DNA of 64,000 nucleotides from AC2028 sp002373595 (GTDB lineage Bacteria > Bacillota > Clostridia > Lachnospirales > Lachnospiraceae), in contig CAMOIX010000004.1 of assembly GCA_946616365.1 (NCBI GenBank), positions 42,514-106,513 on the forward strand, in the 5' to 3' direction. Below, one piece after another: positions 10,301 to 18,177 of this stretch. Position numbers and translations under genes: made by a program. The first letter of the stretch is position 1, and each line of letters begins with the position of its first letter. The notes under the pieces are model-generated. The model saw nothing but the letters and a program-made list of their open reading frames with translations, was not told where the DNA came from and did no database searches.

Positions 10301-10533
10301 AGGAGAGCCCCACCGTCATGGACCTTATCCTGGGACATAAGATAGACCTCGTAATAGACACTCCCACTCAGGGACGCGACAAGTCCAGGGATGGATTCCT
10401 CATCAGACGAAATGCCATCGAGACAGGCGTATACTGTATCACGGCGATGGACACCGCGCGTGCTCTCGTCAACAGTATGGAACATGTCAATGAGAACGGT
10501 AAGCTTGAACCTGTAGATATTGCGGCCCTGTAG
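7321..10533 (+). CDS. carB: carbamoyl-phosphate synthase, large subunit
   Basis: At 1070 residues this is a full-length CarB. It makes carbamoyl phosphate from bicarbonate, two ATP and CarA-derived ammonia. It shows the internal duplication of the family: each half begins with a nucleotide-binding stretch (VIGSGPIVIGQAAEFDYAG near residue 12 and VLGSGPIRIGQGIEFDYCS near residue 560). Each half also has an ATP-grasp domain with EVNPRVSRSSAL or EVNPRSSRTVPY. The C-terminal ~140 residues are the MGS-like allosteric domain. It overlaps carA by 8 bases. The next gene, a sensor kinase, starts 47 bases downstream on the same strand with no terminator between, so read-through is possible. Confidence 0.96.
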   Translation: MPKNKDVKRVMVIGSGPIVIGQAAEFDYAGTQACRALKEEGVEVILVNSNPATIMTDRDIADKVFIEPLDVKVLEDIIEREKPDSILPTLGGQAGLNLGMELEESGFLKSHNVKLLGTSAWTIRSAEGRQEFKDLMERIGEPCAASTVVTSVKDGEDFADQIGYPVVLRPAYTLGGSGGGIAHNRTELDEILENGLRLSRTSEVLVERCIAGWKEIEYEVMRDSAGSCITVCNMENIDPVGVHTGDSIVVAPSQTLMDKEYQMLRTSALKIINELKITGGCNVQFALHPESFEYCVIEVNPRVSRSSALASKATGYPIAKVAAKIALGYTLDEIPNAITGKTFASFEPALDYCVVKMPRLPFDKFLTAKRTLTTQMKATGEVMSICNNFGGALMKAIRSLEQHVDCLRSYDFTALTDEELEAQLNVIDDRRIWVIAEALRRGVSEEHIHEITKIDIWFIDQIAILTEMEGALEKSGKSLDEDLLREAKRLEFPDSVIARLTGLSEKEVHDKRYELGIHTAYKMVDTCAAEFAAATPYYYSVYGKCEENEARETCDRKKVLVLGSGPIRIGQGIEFDYCSVHATWSFSKAGYETIIVNNNPETVSTDFDIADKLYFEPLTDEDVEEIVRLEKPDGAVVQFGGQTAIKLTEHLMRIGVPILGTKAEDVDAAEDRELFDQILQKTGIPRAAGGTVFTAEEAKKIANELGYPVLVRPSYVLGGQGMQIATCDKEIEEFMEIINRIAQDHPILVDKYLMGKEIEVDAVCDGEDILIPGIMEHIERTGVHSGDSISVYPAPTIGKLIKDKIADYTHRLATALHVKGLINIQFIAIDEDVYVIEVNPRSSRTVPYISKVTGIPIVDLATKVILGSKIKDLGYKPGLAPEAEYYAIKMPVFSFEKIRGAEISLGPEMKSTGECLGIAKTFHEALYKAFLGAGVKLPKYKQMIITVKDADKGEAIGIAKRYEKLGYTIYATRSTAAALNEAGVKARKVNKISQESPTVMDLILGHKIDLVIDTPTQGRDKSRDGFLIRRNAIETGVYCITAMDTARALVNSMEHVNENGKLEPVDIAAL

Positions 10534-10580
10534 TATAAATGATACCATTAAGGGCAGTTGGCAGCGCAAGGTGAGGACAG

Positions 10581-13500
10581 ATGAGCATAGTATATACCAG
10601 CGAAAAGTGTATAGGTTGCAATAAGTGCATCAAAGTATGCAGTGCTGTCGGTGCGTGCATTTCCGAGGAAAAAGACGGAAAGGCACGCATTATTGTAGAC
10701 GGAGCTAAATGCGTAGCCTGCGGAAGCTGTATCGACGTATGCGCCCACGGAGCCAGAGAATTCGAGGACGATACCGGGAGATTCTTTGCAGACCTTAAGA
10801 AGGGCGAGAAGATATCGCTCCTTCTTGCACCTGCTTTCAAAGCAAACTATCCCGACGAGTACGAGAGCGTGCTCGGAGGATTAAAGCAGCTCGGAGTAAA
10901 CCGCATCATAAGCGTGTCCTTCGGAGCTGATATAACGACCTGGGGCTATCTTAACTATATCAAAGAGCATGATTTCGTCGGAGGCATCTCGCAGCCCTGC
11001 CCCGCGCTCGTTTCATTTATCGAGAAATATATTCCCAAACTCATAGATAAGCTTTTCCCCGTGCAGAGTCCCCTTATGTGCGCAGCCATATATGCGAGAA
11101 AACAGATGGGGATCACGGACAAGTTTGCTTTTATCAGTCCTTGTATAGCAAAGAAAGTAGAGATAGATGATCCTCATAATGAAGGGCTCGTTCAGTACAA
11201 TGTCACTTTTGAGCATCTCATGAAGTACATTCGTGATAATGATATCAAAGGACCTTCCATACACAGTGAGATAGAGTACGGACTCGGATCCTTCTACCCT
11301 ACGCCGGGCGGACTCGCAGAGAATGTCAGATGGTTCCTCGGAGACAGTGTATATATCAGACAGATAGAGGGTGAGAGACATCTCTACGAATGGCTCTATT
11401 CTAATGCGGACAGGATAAAGGATAACAAGACGCCTTTCCTCTTTATCGACGCGCTTAACTGCAAGAAGGGATGTATCTGCGGTACGGCGGTTAATCCCGA
11501 TAAGGCAAAGACTGATGATGCGCTCTACGCGCTTCTCGATATCAGAGAGAAATCCAAGAAGGCAGAGAAGGGCGATGCCTGGTCCAAGGCTGAGACACCC
11601 GAAGAGAGGCTCAGACTGTTTAACGAGCAGTTTGCTGACCTTGACCTGAATGATTATATCAGGGGATATACAGACAGATCCGCTGATTGTAAATTCAAGA
11701 TACCTACCGAGGAAGAGTTCGACGAGATCTTTAAGAGCATGAACAAATTCACGGAGGAATCCAGAAATATCGACTGTACCTGCTGCGGATATGACCGCTG
11801 CAAGCACATGGCCCTCGCTATATACAATGGCTTCAACCATAAAGAGAACTGTATCTACTATGAGAAGACGATGGTACGTGAACTCGAAGTGGAGAAGGCT
11901 GTCGCAGAGGAAGCAAACCGTGCAAAGAGTTCTTTCCTTGCAAATATGAGCCACGAGATACGTACGCCTATCAATGCTGTCCTCGGTATGAACGAGATGA
12001 TACTGCGTGAGAGCAATGAATCCGGCATCACATCGTATGCCGAATCGATAAGGAGTGCGGGCAATACGCTCCTCGGTCTGGTCAATAACATACTCGACTT
12101 CTCCAAGATAGAAGCCGGCAAGATGGATATCGTGGAGGTTAATTACGACCTGTCCTCCGTCATCAACGATCTCGTCAATATGATCGCCATCAAAGCGCAG
12201 GATAAGGGCCTCGAGCTTGAGATGAGCTTTGATCAGCATATTCCGAAGTCACTCTTCGGAGATGAGATCCGCATCAAGCAGATCATCACCAATATCCTTA
12301 CGAATGCAGTCAAGTATACCGAGAAGGGTAAGGTTTCGTTTAATCTGGGATTTGAGAAGATTGAGTCGGATCCTGAACATATTGAGCTGAAGGTATCGGT
12401 AAAGGACACCGGTATAGGAATAAAGCAGGAAGATATCTCCAGACTCTTTGAGAAGTTTGACCGCATAGAGGAGGAGAGAAACAGAAATATCGAGGGTACC
12501 GGTCTCGGTATGAACATTACTCAGAGGCTTCTCGAGATGATGGGATCGTCTCTGCAGGTGGAGAGTGTTTACGGCGAGGGTTCTACATTTAAGTTCTCTC
12601 TGAAGCAGAGAGTCGTCAAATGGGATGAACTCGGAGACTTCGAGTCCGCTTACAAGCAGTACGTCTCACAGAGAGAAAGTTATAAAGAGAAATTCACGGC
12701 ACCTGAGGCGGAGGTTCTCGTCATCGATGATAACCCGATGAACCTTATGGTATTTAAGAGTCTCCTCAAGCAGACGCTGATCAAGGTCGATGCGGCCAAT
12801 GACGGATACGAGGGACTTGAATTCGCACAGAAAAAGAAATATGACATCATATTCTTTGATCATATGATGCCCGGTATGGATGGTATAGAGACTCTGCACA
12901 GGATGCGCGCGGAAGACGGCCCCAATAAGGGTACTGTCTCCGTATGCCTCACGGCCAATGCAATATCCGGAGCGAGAGAGGAATACATCAAAGCGGGATT
13001 TGACGATTATCTCACCAAGCCCGTAGATCCTCCCAAGATAGAGAGCATGCTCGTCATGTATCTCCCGAAGGATAAGGTCATCATAACCACCGACACCGGA
13101 GAGGACAGCGCTGAAGATGAGAAGTATCCCGAGTATCTTGAGATGCTTGGCAAGTTCCCCGGTATAGATCTGAAGACCGGAATAAGCATCAGCGGCGGAG
13201 TGGATGAGTATGTATCCGTGCTCAAGATATTCGATGAATTCTTTGATGATAAGTATAACGAACTTCAGGGATTCTACGATACCGATGATATAACCGACTA
13301 CACGATCAAGGTCCATGCCATGAAGAGCTCTCTCAAGATCATCGGTGCAGGCAGATTTGCAGAGAAGGCACAGGCTCTTGAGAACGCGGGTAAGAGCGGA
13401 GATATTGCCTATATCAAAGAAAATCATGCTCCTTTCATGGATGAACTGAAGACATACAAGAACCCCGTATCGGAAGCGCTGGCTGCGGAAGCGGAAGCGA

Positions 13501-13727
13501 ATGCACCTGCACCTCCGGAGGCAGAATCCATCGATCTCGAGTGGATGGATGAGATCTACGGAGAGATGAAGGATGCGGCACAGTGCAAGGAGATGAACCG
13601 TATCACGAGCATCCTTGATGAACTTCGCGATTTCGATGTCCCGGCCGGAGAACGCGAGAAACTCGACCAGATAGAAAACTGCGCAGAGGCAGGAGATTTC
13701 GAAGCAATATTGGCAGTGATAGGATAA
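10581..13727 (+). CDS. [FeFe]-hydrogenase-like sensor fused to hybrid histidine kinase (HydS / group C1 type)
   Basis: A 1048-residue cytoplasmic fusion. Residues 10-54 hold two 4Fe-4S ferredoxin motifs (Cys10/13/16/20 and Cys44/47/50/54). Residues ~75-340 are an Fe-hydrogenase large-subunit-like domain. Its three H-cluster loops are divergent: SQPCPAL (Cys140), SPCIAKK (Cys188) and NCKKGC (Cys294/Cys298), so all four cluster cysteines are present. A cysteine cluster at 399-424 looks like an extra Fe-S domain. Then come HisKA (His458 in NMSHEIRTP), HATPase, a receiver (Asp760 in FDHMMPGMDG) and an Hpt domain (His912). Hydrogenases of HydDB group C1 are described as putative hydrogen sensors linked to histidine kinases. 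No output regulator or hydrogenase maturation gene is nearby. Sensing of H2 or redox state is inferred. Confidence 0.88.
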   Translation: MSIVYTSEKCIGCNKCIKVCSAVGACISEEKDGKARIIVDGAKCVACGSCIDVCAHGAREFEDDTGRFFADLKKGEKISLLLAPAFKANYPDEYESVLGGLKQLGVNRIISVSFGADITTWGYLNYIKEHDFVGGISQPCPALVSFIEKYIPKLIDKLFPVQSPLMCAAIYARKQMGITDKFAFISPCIAKKVEIDDPHNEGLVQYNVTFEHLMKYIRDNDIKGPSIHSEIEYGLGSFYPTPGGLAENVRWFLGDSVYIRQIEGERHLYEWLYSNADRIKDNKTPFLFIDALNCKKGCICGTAVNPDKAKTDDALYALLDIREKSKKAEKGDAWSKAETPEERLRLFNEQFADLDLNDYIRGYTDRSADCKFKIPTEEEFDEIFKSMNKFTEESRNIDCTCCGYDRCKHMALAIYNGFNHKENCIYYEKTMVRELEVEKAVAEEANRAKSSFLANMSHEIRTPINAVLGMNEMILRESNESGITSYAESIRSAGNTLLGLVNNILDFSKIEAGKMDIVEVNYDLSSVINDLVNMIAIKAQDKGLELEMSFDQHIPKSLFGDEIRIKQIITNILTNAVKYTEKGKVSFNLGFEKIESDPEHIELKVSVKDTGIGIKQEDISRLFEKFDRIEEERNRNIEGTGLGMNITQRLLEMMGSSLQVESVYGEGSTFKFSLKQRVVKWDELGDFESAYKQYVSQRESYKEKFTAPEAEVLVIDDNPMNLMVFKSLLKQTLIKVDAANDGYEGLEFAQKKKYDIIFFDHMMPGMDGIETLHRMRAEDGPNKGTVSVCLTANAISGAREEYIKAGFDDYLTKPVDPPKIESMLVMYLPKDKVIITTDTGEDSAEDEKYPEYLEMLGKFPGIDLKTGISISGGVDEYVSVLKIFDEFFDDKYNELQGFYDTDDITDYTIKVHAMKSSLKIIGAGRFAEKAQALENAGKSGDIAYIKENHAPFMDELKTYKNPVSEALAAEAEANAPAPPEAESIDLEWMDEIYGEMKDAAQCKEMNRITSILDELRDFDVPAGEREKLDQIENCAEAGDFEAILAVIG

Positions 13728-13773
13728 AAGTATGGGATATTGCATGAGCAGGGAATATGTGATGAGGTTTGGC

Positions 13774-13811
13774 ACGCCATGATCAGAAGTGATCGTTGAC
13801 CATGGCGTTTA
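13774..13811. terminator. hairpin between convergent genes
   Basis: ACGCCATG at 13774-13781 pairs with CATGGCGT at 13801-13808, and the stem extends inwards with one mismatch (TCA/TGA). It lies between two convergent stop codons. The following T run is short, so it is a weak or bidirectional terminator at best. Confidence 0.45.
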
Positions 13812-13824
13812 ATATCAAGGATTA

Positions 13825-16302
13825 TTAGTTAACCTTCTTTACCAATGCCATCTCCATTATCTTATCGCACAGATCGCCGAAGCTCCTGCCGTCCGCTTTT
13901 GCGGAGAGGACAAGGTGGGAGTCGGGATAGAGCTGAGGGAGTGAGTCACACTCCAAGCATACGAATTCTTTGAGGTCCTTGTCGACCATGAAATCCATCT
14001 TAGCATATGCATTAACGCCGAGGGCAAAGGCAGCGTCCTCGGCTGCTTTCATTAATCTCTTTGAGAGTTCTTCGGGGATATCTGCGGGGCACTTGGTAGC
14101 CTGCTCTCCGGTCAGAGTCATGCCCTTTTCTTTATCCTTGGTCTCGAGGGGAAGCTTTTCAAGTACGGGGAGAGCTTTGCCTCCTACGGTACATACAGCG
14201 AATTCGCGTCCTGCGAAGTATTCCTCGACGAGTACTTCGGTATCCCATCTGAAAGCATTGTTCACAGCCTGACGGTAAGCGGCCGGGTCGCCTGCTACGC
14301 TTATTCCGAGTCCTATACCACCGTTATTGGGCTTAACGATCACAGGATAGCTAAGTCCCTTTTCTGTAGGATCGGGGATAGGAGCGCCCTTTCTGATGCA
14401 GTATCCGTCGGGGACGGGTACGCCGGCGTCGGTCATTACGAGCTTAGCCGATATCTTGTTGGAAGTGATAGCGGATGAGAATGAGTCGCATCCGGTGTAG
14501 TCTATTCCAAGCAGGTCTAATGCAGCCTGTACCTTACCGTTCTCGCCGTTAGCTCCGTGAAGAGCAACGAAGACGAGATCGGCCTGTTTGCATATCTGGA
14601 GTACATTGGGACCGAAGTAAGAGTCGGACTGGTCCGTACGGCGCTTTCTCGTAGCCCAGAGATCGGGAATCTCATCGGGGATATCCTTGGGAGCGAGAGA
14701 GTACTTAACAGGATCCTTAAATACATCGGGCAGGAGTTCCTCGGTTTCTCCGTATCCGAAGAATACATCGAGAAGTACGACATTGTTGCCACGGTTTCTG
14801 AGGACCTCCGCAACAGTGACACCGGTCTTTAATGAGAGGTTTCTCTCGTTGGAAAGACCTCCTGCGAGAACGACTATGTTGAGATTGCCGGGAAGTATGA
14901 ATTCCCTGAGTTCGTCATCACTTATATATTCGTCCTTAACGATGAGGTCGGAACCGTCCATATTGAGCTCCAGAGTGCCGAGCATCTCACGGGTGAGGGA
15001 TGCGATCTGGAGTATACGCTGTATCTGATCAGGCTTTAAGTCGACATCATACTTCTTCTTGACGAAAGCCTGGATGCGCCTGGTGATGGGCTTATTTACA
15101 TGCACGATAAGGAAGTTCGTCACGCCGAGGAGTGCGTTAAGCTTCTTGGAGTTGACGAGATCGTCGAGCATATCTATTACTTTTAATATCTCGCCCGCGC
15201 GGAATGCAGTCATGATGGACTTGAGCGAATCGAGGAGATTCGGATTCTGACGCGAGTAGAGTATGCAGTACGCGAGGAGATATGCAACATTGTCGGAGTA
15301 CTTGGGATCTCCGATCATATCGCAGAGGAATGCTATGAATTCCGATATATCGCAGCCGCTTCCGAGAGAGAATGCCTTCTCTACGAGCATACCTACGAGA
15401 CGGTTGGTCTCGGATTTTTCTTTTTCACTGACAGCAGAGCGGATCATACTGTTGATGAACTGATCGAGGATCTGCATCTCAGGACGCTGGCCGGCGGGAT
15501 TTACACGGATGTTGTACTCGCCGTTCTCTCCGAAGTCAAAGAATGTATTGGGAGCATGGCTCTCGGAGAATCCGAATTTACCGTAGTCATATCCGATGTA
15601 GTATGTCTTCTCGCCGATATCGTTCATGAGGATATTGACGTAATCGTAGTCGATATTGTGATTCTCGATGACCTTCTGACGGTCGATGATACGGCGCTTA
15701 TAGTGCTCGATGAATTTATCGGAGAATCCCTGACCGTCAAAGGATACGCAGCGGTCGGGAGTATCGTTCAGGATGGTGACATATTTTGCTTTGTTGCCGC
15801 CCTTGGAGTGACCGATGACTGTGACGAAATACTTGTTTAAACCAAGCTGATCATAGGCTCTCTTGTACCACTCGAGTGCATTGATCTGCTGGAGTGAATC
15901 TATCTGATTGGCACCTTCGAAGTCGTCGGTCCATTCGTTGTCCGCAGTTCCGCGGTAAGCAACCACCGCTTCGTGCTTTCCGTTCTCGTCGGGCTCGCCG
16001 GCATCGTTCTTTATGACAATAGAGATACCGCCGCCGGCACCGTATGCCGTATCGAGGTGAGCCTCTGCGATAAGCGAGTTTGAGATAGCCGGGTTTTTCA
16101 GGATGGCGAGGATGACATTACGGAAATCGAATCCGTTCATCTGCGTTGTGTATGTGCGCTCATTATCGAGAGCATCCAAATCTATCGCACCCAGGTATTC
16201 GCCGACGGTCTTTCCCTCTGCATGAAGGATAGATACGAGCGGAGCCATATCCGGCATATATGTGAGGTGTTCTATAAGCAGCAGTTCGTCGGTACGGTAC
16301 AT
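13825..16302 (-). CDS. fusion: DUF2974/Mbeg1-like lipase domain + D-alanine-D-alanine ligase-like ATP-grasp domain
   Basis: An 825-residue protein with two enzyme-like halves. Residues ~1-300 resemble the DUF2974 (Mbeg1-like) alpha/beta hydrolases, with a VAYRGT segment and the nucleophile elbow GHSKGG (Ser166). Residues ~300-470 are helical and unassigned. Residues ~473-825 follow the D-Ala-D-Ala ligase order: LAGGLSNERNLSL, VALHGANGENGKVQ, KPNNGGIGLGIS (ATP-grasp loop near Lys657), VEEYFAGREF, and a terminal LECDSLPQLYPDS. Canonical Ddl has Glu-x-Asn and LPGFT in this last motif. Here it is Glu784-Cys-Asp786 and LPQLY, so substrate or metal use may differ. There is no signal peptide. It is the last gene of a three-gene minus-strand unit with a cNMP-binding protein and an ion channel. 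Cell-wall or lipid remodelling is possible but unproven. Confidence 0.8.
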   Translation of the reverse strand: MYRTDELLLIEHLTYMPDMAPLVSILHAEGKTVGEYLGAIDLDALDNERTYTTQMNGFDFRNVILAILKNPAISNSLIAEAHLDTAYGAGGGISIVIKNDAGEPDENGKHEAVVAYRGTADNEWTDDFEGANQIDSLQQINALEWYKRAYDQLGLNKYFVTVIGHSKGGNKAKYVTILNDTPDRCVSFDGQGFSDKFIEHYKRRIIDRQKVIENHNIDYDYVNILMNDIGEKTYYIGYDYGKFGFSESHAPNTFFDFGENGEYNIRVNPAGQRPEMQILDQFINSMIRSAVSEKEKSETNRLVGMLVEKAFSLGSGCDISEFIAFLCDMIGDPKYSDNVAYLLAYCILYSRQNPNLLDSLKSIMTAFRAGEILKVIDMLDDLVNSKKLNALLGVTNFLIVHVNKPITRRIQAFVKKKYDVDLKPDQIQRILQIASLTREMLGTLELNMDGSDLIVKDEYISDDELREFILPGNLNIVVLAGGLSNERNLSLKTGVTVAEVLRNRGNNVVLLDVFFGYGETEELLPDVFKDPVKYSLAPKDIPDEIPDLWATRKRRTDQSDSYFGPNVLQICKQADLVFVALHGANGENGKVQAALDLLGIDYTGCDSFSSAITSNKISAKLVMTDAGVPVPDGYCIRKGAPIPDPTEKGLSYPVIVKPNNGGIGLGISVAGDPAAYRQAVNNAFRWDTEVLVEEYFAGREFAVCTVGGKALPVLEKLPLETKDKEKGMTLTGEQATKCPADIPEELSKRLMKAAEDAAFALGVNAYAKMDFMVDKDLKEFVCLECDSLPQLYPDSHLVLSAKADGRSFGDLCDKIMEMALVKKVN

Positions 16303-16321
16303 CTTTAAGCCTCCGTGTTAA

Positions 16322-16804
16322 CTAGTTGGATTCGATCTCTTCGATGAGAGCCTGATATACGAGGTTTAAGTTCTCGTTTTCTTTTCTTATGTTGCGGACG
16401 AGGTTTACTCCTATGAAACGCAGGAGTGATACGCCTGCAGCGGGGTGAGAGTCTGCGTATGCGTCAAAGTCTTTCCTTGAGATGGATACGCAGGTGCAGT
16501 CCGATTTGGCGCGCACTGTAGCGGAACGCTTGTCGCTGTCTATGAGAGCCATCTCGCCGAATACGCAGTGCATATCGGATTTGAGGGAAGCGCAGACAAA
16601 TTTATCTCCGAAGACGGTGGTCTTGATGATATCTACATCACCGTCTATGAGGAAGTACATATCCGATCCGGTATCACCTTCCGTGATGATATCAGTGCCC
16701 GCGGAAAAGTCGGACGGCTTGAGGAGCTTTGCAAAGTCCTCGAGATCGCTGCCGGAGATGGAGCTTAAGAGCGGGAAAGTTTTAAGCTTTTCGGTGTATT
16801 CCAT
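16322..16804 (-). CDS. stand-alone cyclic-nucleotide-binding domain protein
   Basis: A 160-residue protein made of one cNMP-binding (CAP-like) domain. It has LLSSISGSDLEDFA at the N-terminus, then GTDIITEGDTGSDMYFLIDG, and a phosphate-binding cassette FGEMALIDSDKRSAT with the Arg and small residues that contact the cyclic phosphate in CAP. No helix-turn-helix follows; the C-terminal ~35 residues are a helix. It is therefore more likely a regulatory subunit than a transcription factor. Its ATG overlaps the stop of the upstream channel gene (TGATG), which implies coupled translation and a likely interaction. The nucleotide (cAMP, cGMP or other) cannot be read from sequence. Confidence 0.88.
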   Translation of the reverse strand: MEYTEKLKTFPLLSSISGSDLEDFAKLLKPSDFSAGTDIITEGDTGSDMYFLIDGDVDIIKTTVFGDKFVCASLKSDMHCVFGEMALIDSDKRSATVRAKSDCTCVSISRKDFDAYADSHPAAGVSLLRFIGVNLVRNIRKENENLNLVYQALIEEIESN

Positions 16805-17991
16805 CAGATCTCCTCCCCGAGTATTATCGCACCGCAGTTACCCGGGATGATATAGTCATCGCCGGGATTTAAGCGGGGTTCGTTGGTTTCCATTTCTTTT
16901 ACTGACTTAAGGCGCTGTATGATCTCACCGTAGTTGGTTGATTTCTGGGCCTCGGAGAGGATGTTGTGCTTGATCTCTTTCTCAACTCCCATGTTCTCCA
17001 GGATGCCGAGGAGGAGGAAGTTCTTCTCCGATTTATACCAGTCAAAGAGTTCGCCGTATCTCCTGCCGATCCAGGACTCGCTGATGGGCTCTATCTGGAC
17101 GGAGGTACCGTCACCGTTGTCGAGGAAGGAACTCATGACCTTGCTCATTCCGCTGTAATTGGTAGAGGTAGTGAGGATGTATCTGGTGTATTCTTCGGTG
17201 TATATGATCTCTGCACAGTTCTGGGCTTCGAGGTAATTGCGGTATCTTTCTGTCCTGATCTGTGCACATATATGGCATTTGGAATTGAGGTTTCTTGCGA
17301 GGAGAGCAGTTACGAATACTCTGGAGTCGATAAGCTCTTCGTCAAGGTTCTCGCCGCTCTCACCGATGATGAGAACTTTGGAAGCCTCTTTGATATTGGC
17401 GTTCTTGAGGGTCTGCTCCTCGGTGAAGTCACCCTTGAGGATGTTTAATCCTTTGAGTTCCGCATCGTCGCGAAGAGTCTGGAGCCTGACGTCCTCGGCT
17501 CCGGTGATAAGGATTATGTCGGCTACAGAGAGGTTTTTGTTTTTATGAAGGATGCCGACAATGAGACTCTTTATGTCGTTTTTCCATCCGCATACGATGA
17601 TATGTTTTTTCATATTTTGCATTTTCTTGATACCTCTCTCAGCATTTAATCTGCGCGCGACGAGCGCGGACGATATGTAACCTGTGATGGTGGAAAGTCC
17701 TACTACTCCGAGTGAGAGGACTATGAGACCGAGGATTCGCCCGCCCGGAGTGCCGGTGAATTCGTAATCGTTGCCGGCGAGAGCGAGCATATTGTAGACG
17801 AAGACGTCGATGAACGAGAGCCCGTCATCCTTGCCTCCGCCGTAGATATAGCAGGCATAGCAGACGAGCAGGACGAGCACGAGGATAAGTGTGATGGTAT
17901 CTGCATGTGCGTCCCGCAGGATCCGGAGGAGGTTTTTCTTCTTTTCCGGAGTCTTCTGTATTTTCTTGTTTTTATCGGAATTTTTGCCCAT
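16804..17991 (-). CDS. two-TM ion channel with RCK/TrkA-like domains (CASTOR/POLLUX-like)
   Basis: A 395-residue membrane protein. After a basic N-terminus there is a membrane segment at ~31-51, a pore-like stretch at ~60-80, a second segment at ~86-110 ending in LVARRL, and then ~285 cytoplasmic residues. The cytoplasmic part starts with a Rossmann-like HIIVCGWKNDIKSLI strand and has a second lobe (IIYTEEYTRYILTT, IGRRYGELF), like RCK domains of CASTOR/POLLUX-type channels. The pore lacks the TVGYG potassium filter and reads LALAGNDYEF, so ion selectivity is uncertain. It is first in the operon with the cNMP-binding protein and the lipase/ligase fusion. A promoter lies just upstream. It could also be a non-selective or K+ regulatory channel. 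Confidence 0.8.
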   Translation of the reverse strand: MGKNSDKNKKIQKTPEKKKNLLRILRDAHADTITLILVLVLLVCYACYIYGGGKDDGLSFIDVFVYNMLALAGNDYEFTGTPGGRILGLIVLSLGVVGLSTITGYISSALVARRLNAERGIKKMQNMKKHIIVCGWKNDIKSLIVGILHKNKNLSVADIILITGAEDVRLQTLRDDAELKGLNILKGDFTEEQTLKNANIKEASKVLIIGESGENLDEELIDSRVFVTALLARNLNSKCHICAQIRTERYRNYLEAQNCAEIIYTEEYTRYILTTSTNYSGMSKVMSSFLDNGDGTSVQIEPISESWIGRRYGELFDWYKSEKNFLLLGILENMGVEKEIKHNILSEAQKSTNYGEIIQRLKSVKEMETNEPRLNPGDDYIIPGNCGAIILGEEI

Positions 17992-18000
17992 ACACGGGTT

Positions 18001-18030
18001 ATTTTACTATATTATGCTGTTTTTTGGCAA
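18001..18030 (-). promoter_or_regulatory. promoter for the channel/cNMP/lipase-ligase unit
   Basis: On the minus strand TTGCCA (18030-18025), an 18-base spacer and TAAAAT (18006-18001) precede the ATG at 17991. The -10 to start distance is only ~9 bases, so the leader is very short. Confidence 0.5.
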
Positions 18031-18065
18031 ATCCTTTGAAAATCGGCGTATAGAGGGTGTTTTCC

Positions 18066-18095
18066 TTGATTTATCCGAGGAGGGTATGGCATAAT
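18066..18095 (+). promoter_or_regulatory. promoter for the FecR/repeat surface protein
   Basis: TTGATT at 18066-18071, an 18-base spacer and CATAAT at 18090-18095. It lies 82 bases before the ATG at 18178, which itself has AAAGGAAGG as ribosome binding site. Confidence 0.5.
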
Positions 18096-18177
18096 GAGAA
18101 GAAGAATAAGGTCCTGCAAAAAGGGGCTTATTGTTTGTTGTGTAAAGAAAAGACAACCGGTTTAAAGGAAGGTTTTT

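Noticed and set aside
11013..12239. A 408-codon open frame antisense to the hydrogenase-kinase gene (another at 12666-13775).
   Set aside because: The plus-strand product has clear domains over the whole length. The antisense products have no recognisable motif and no ribosome binding site.
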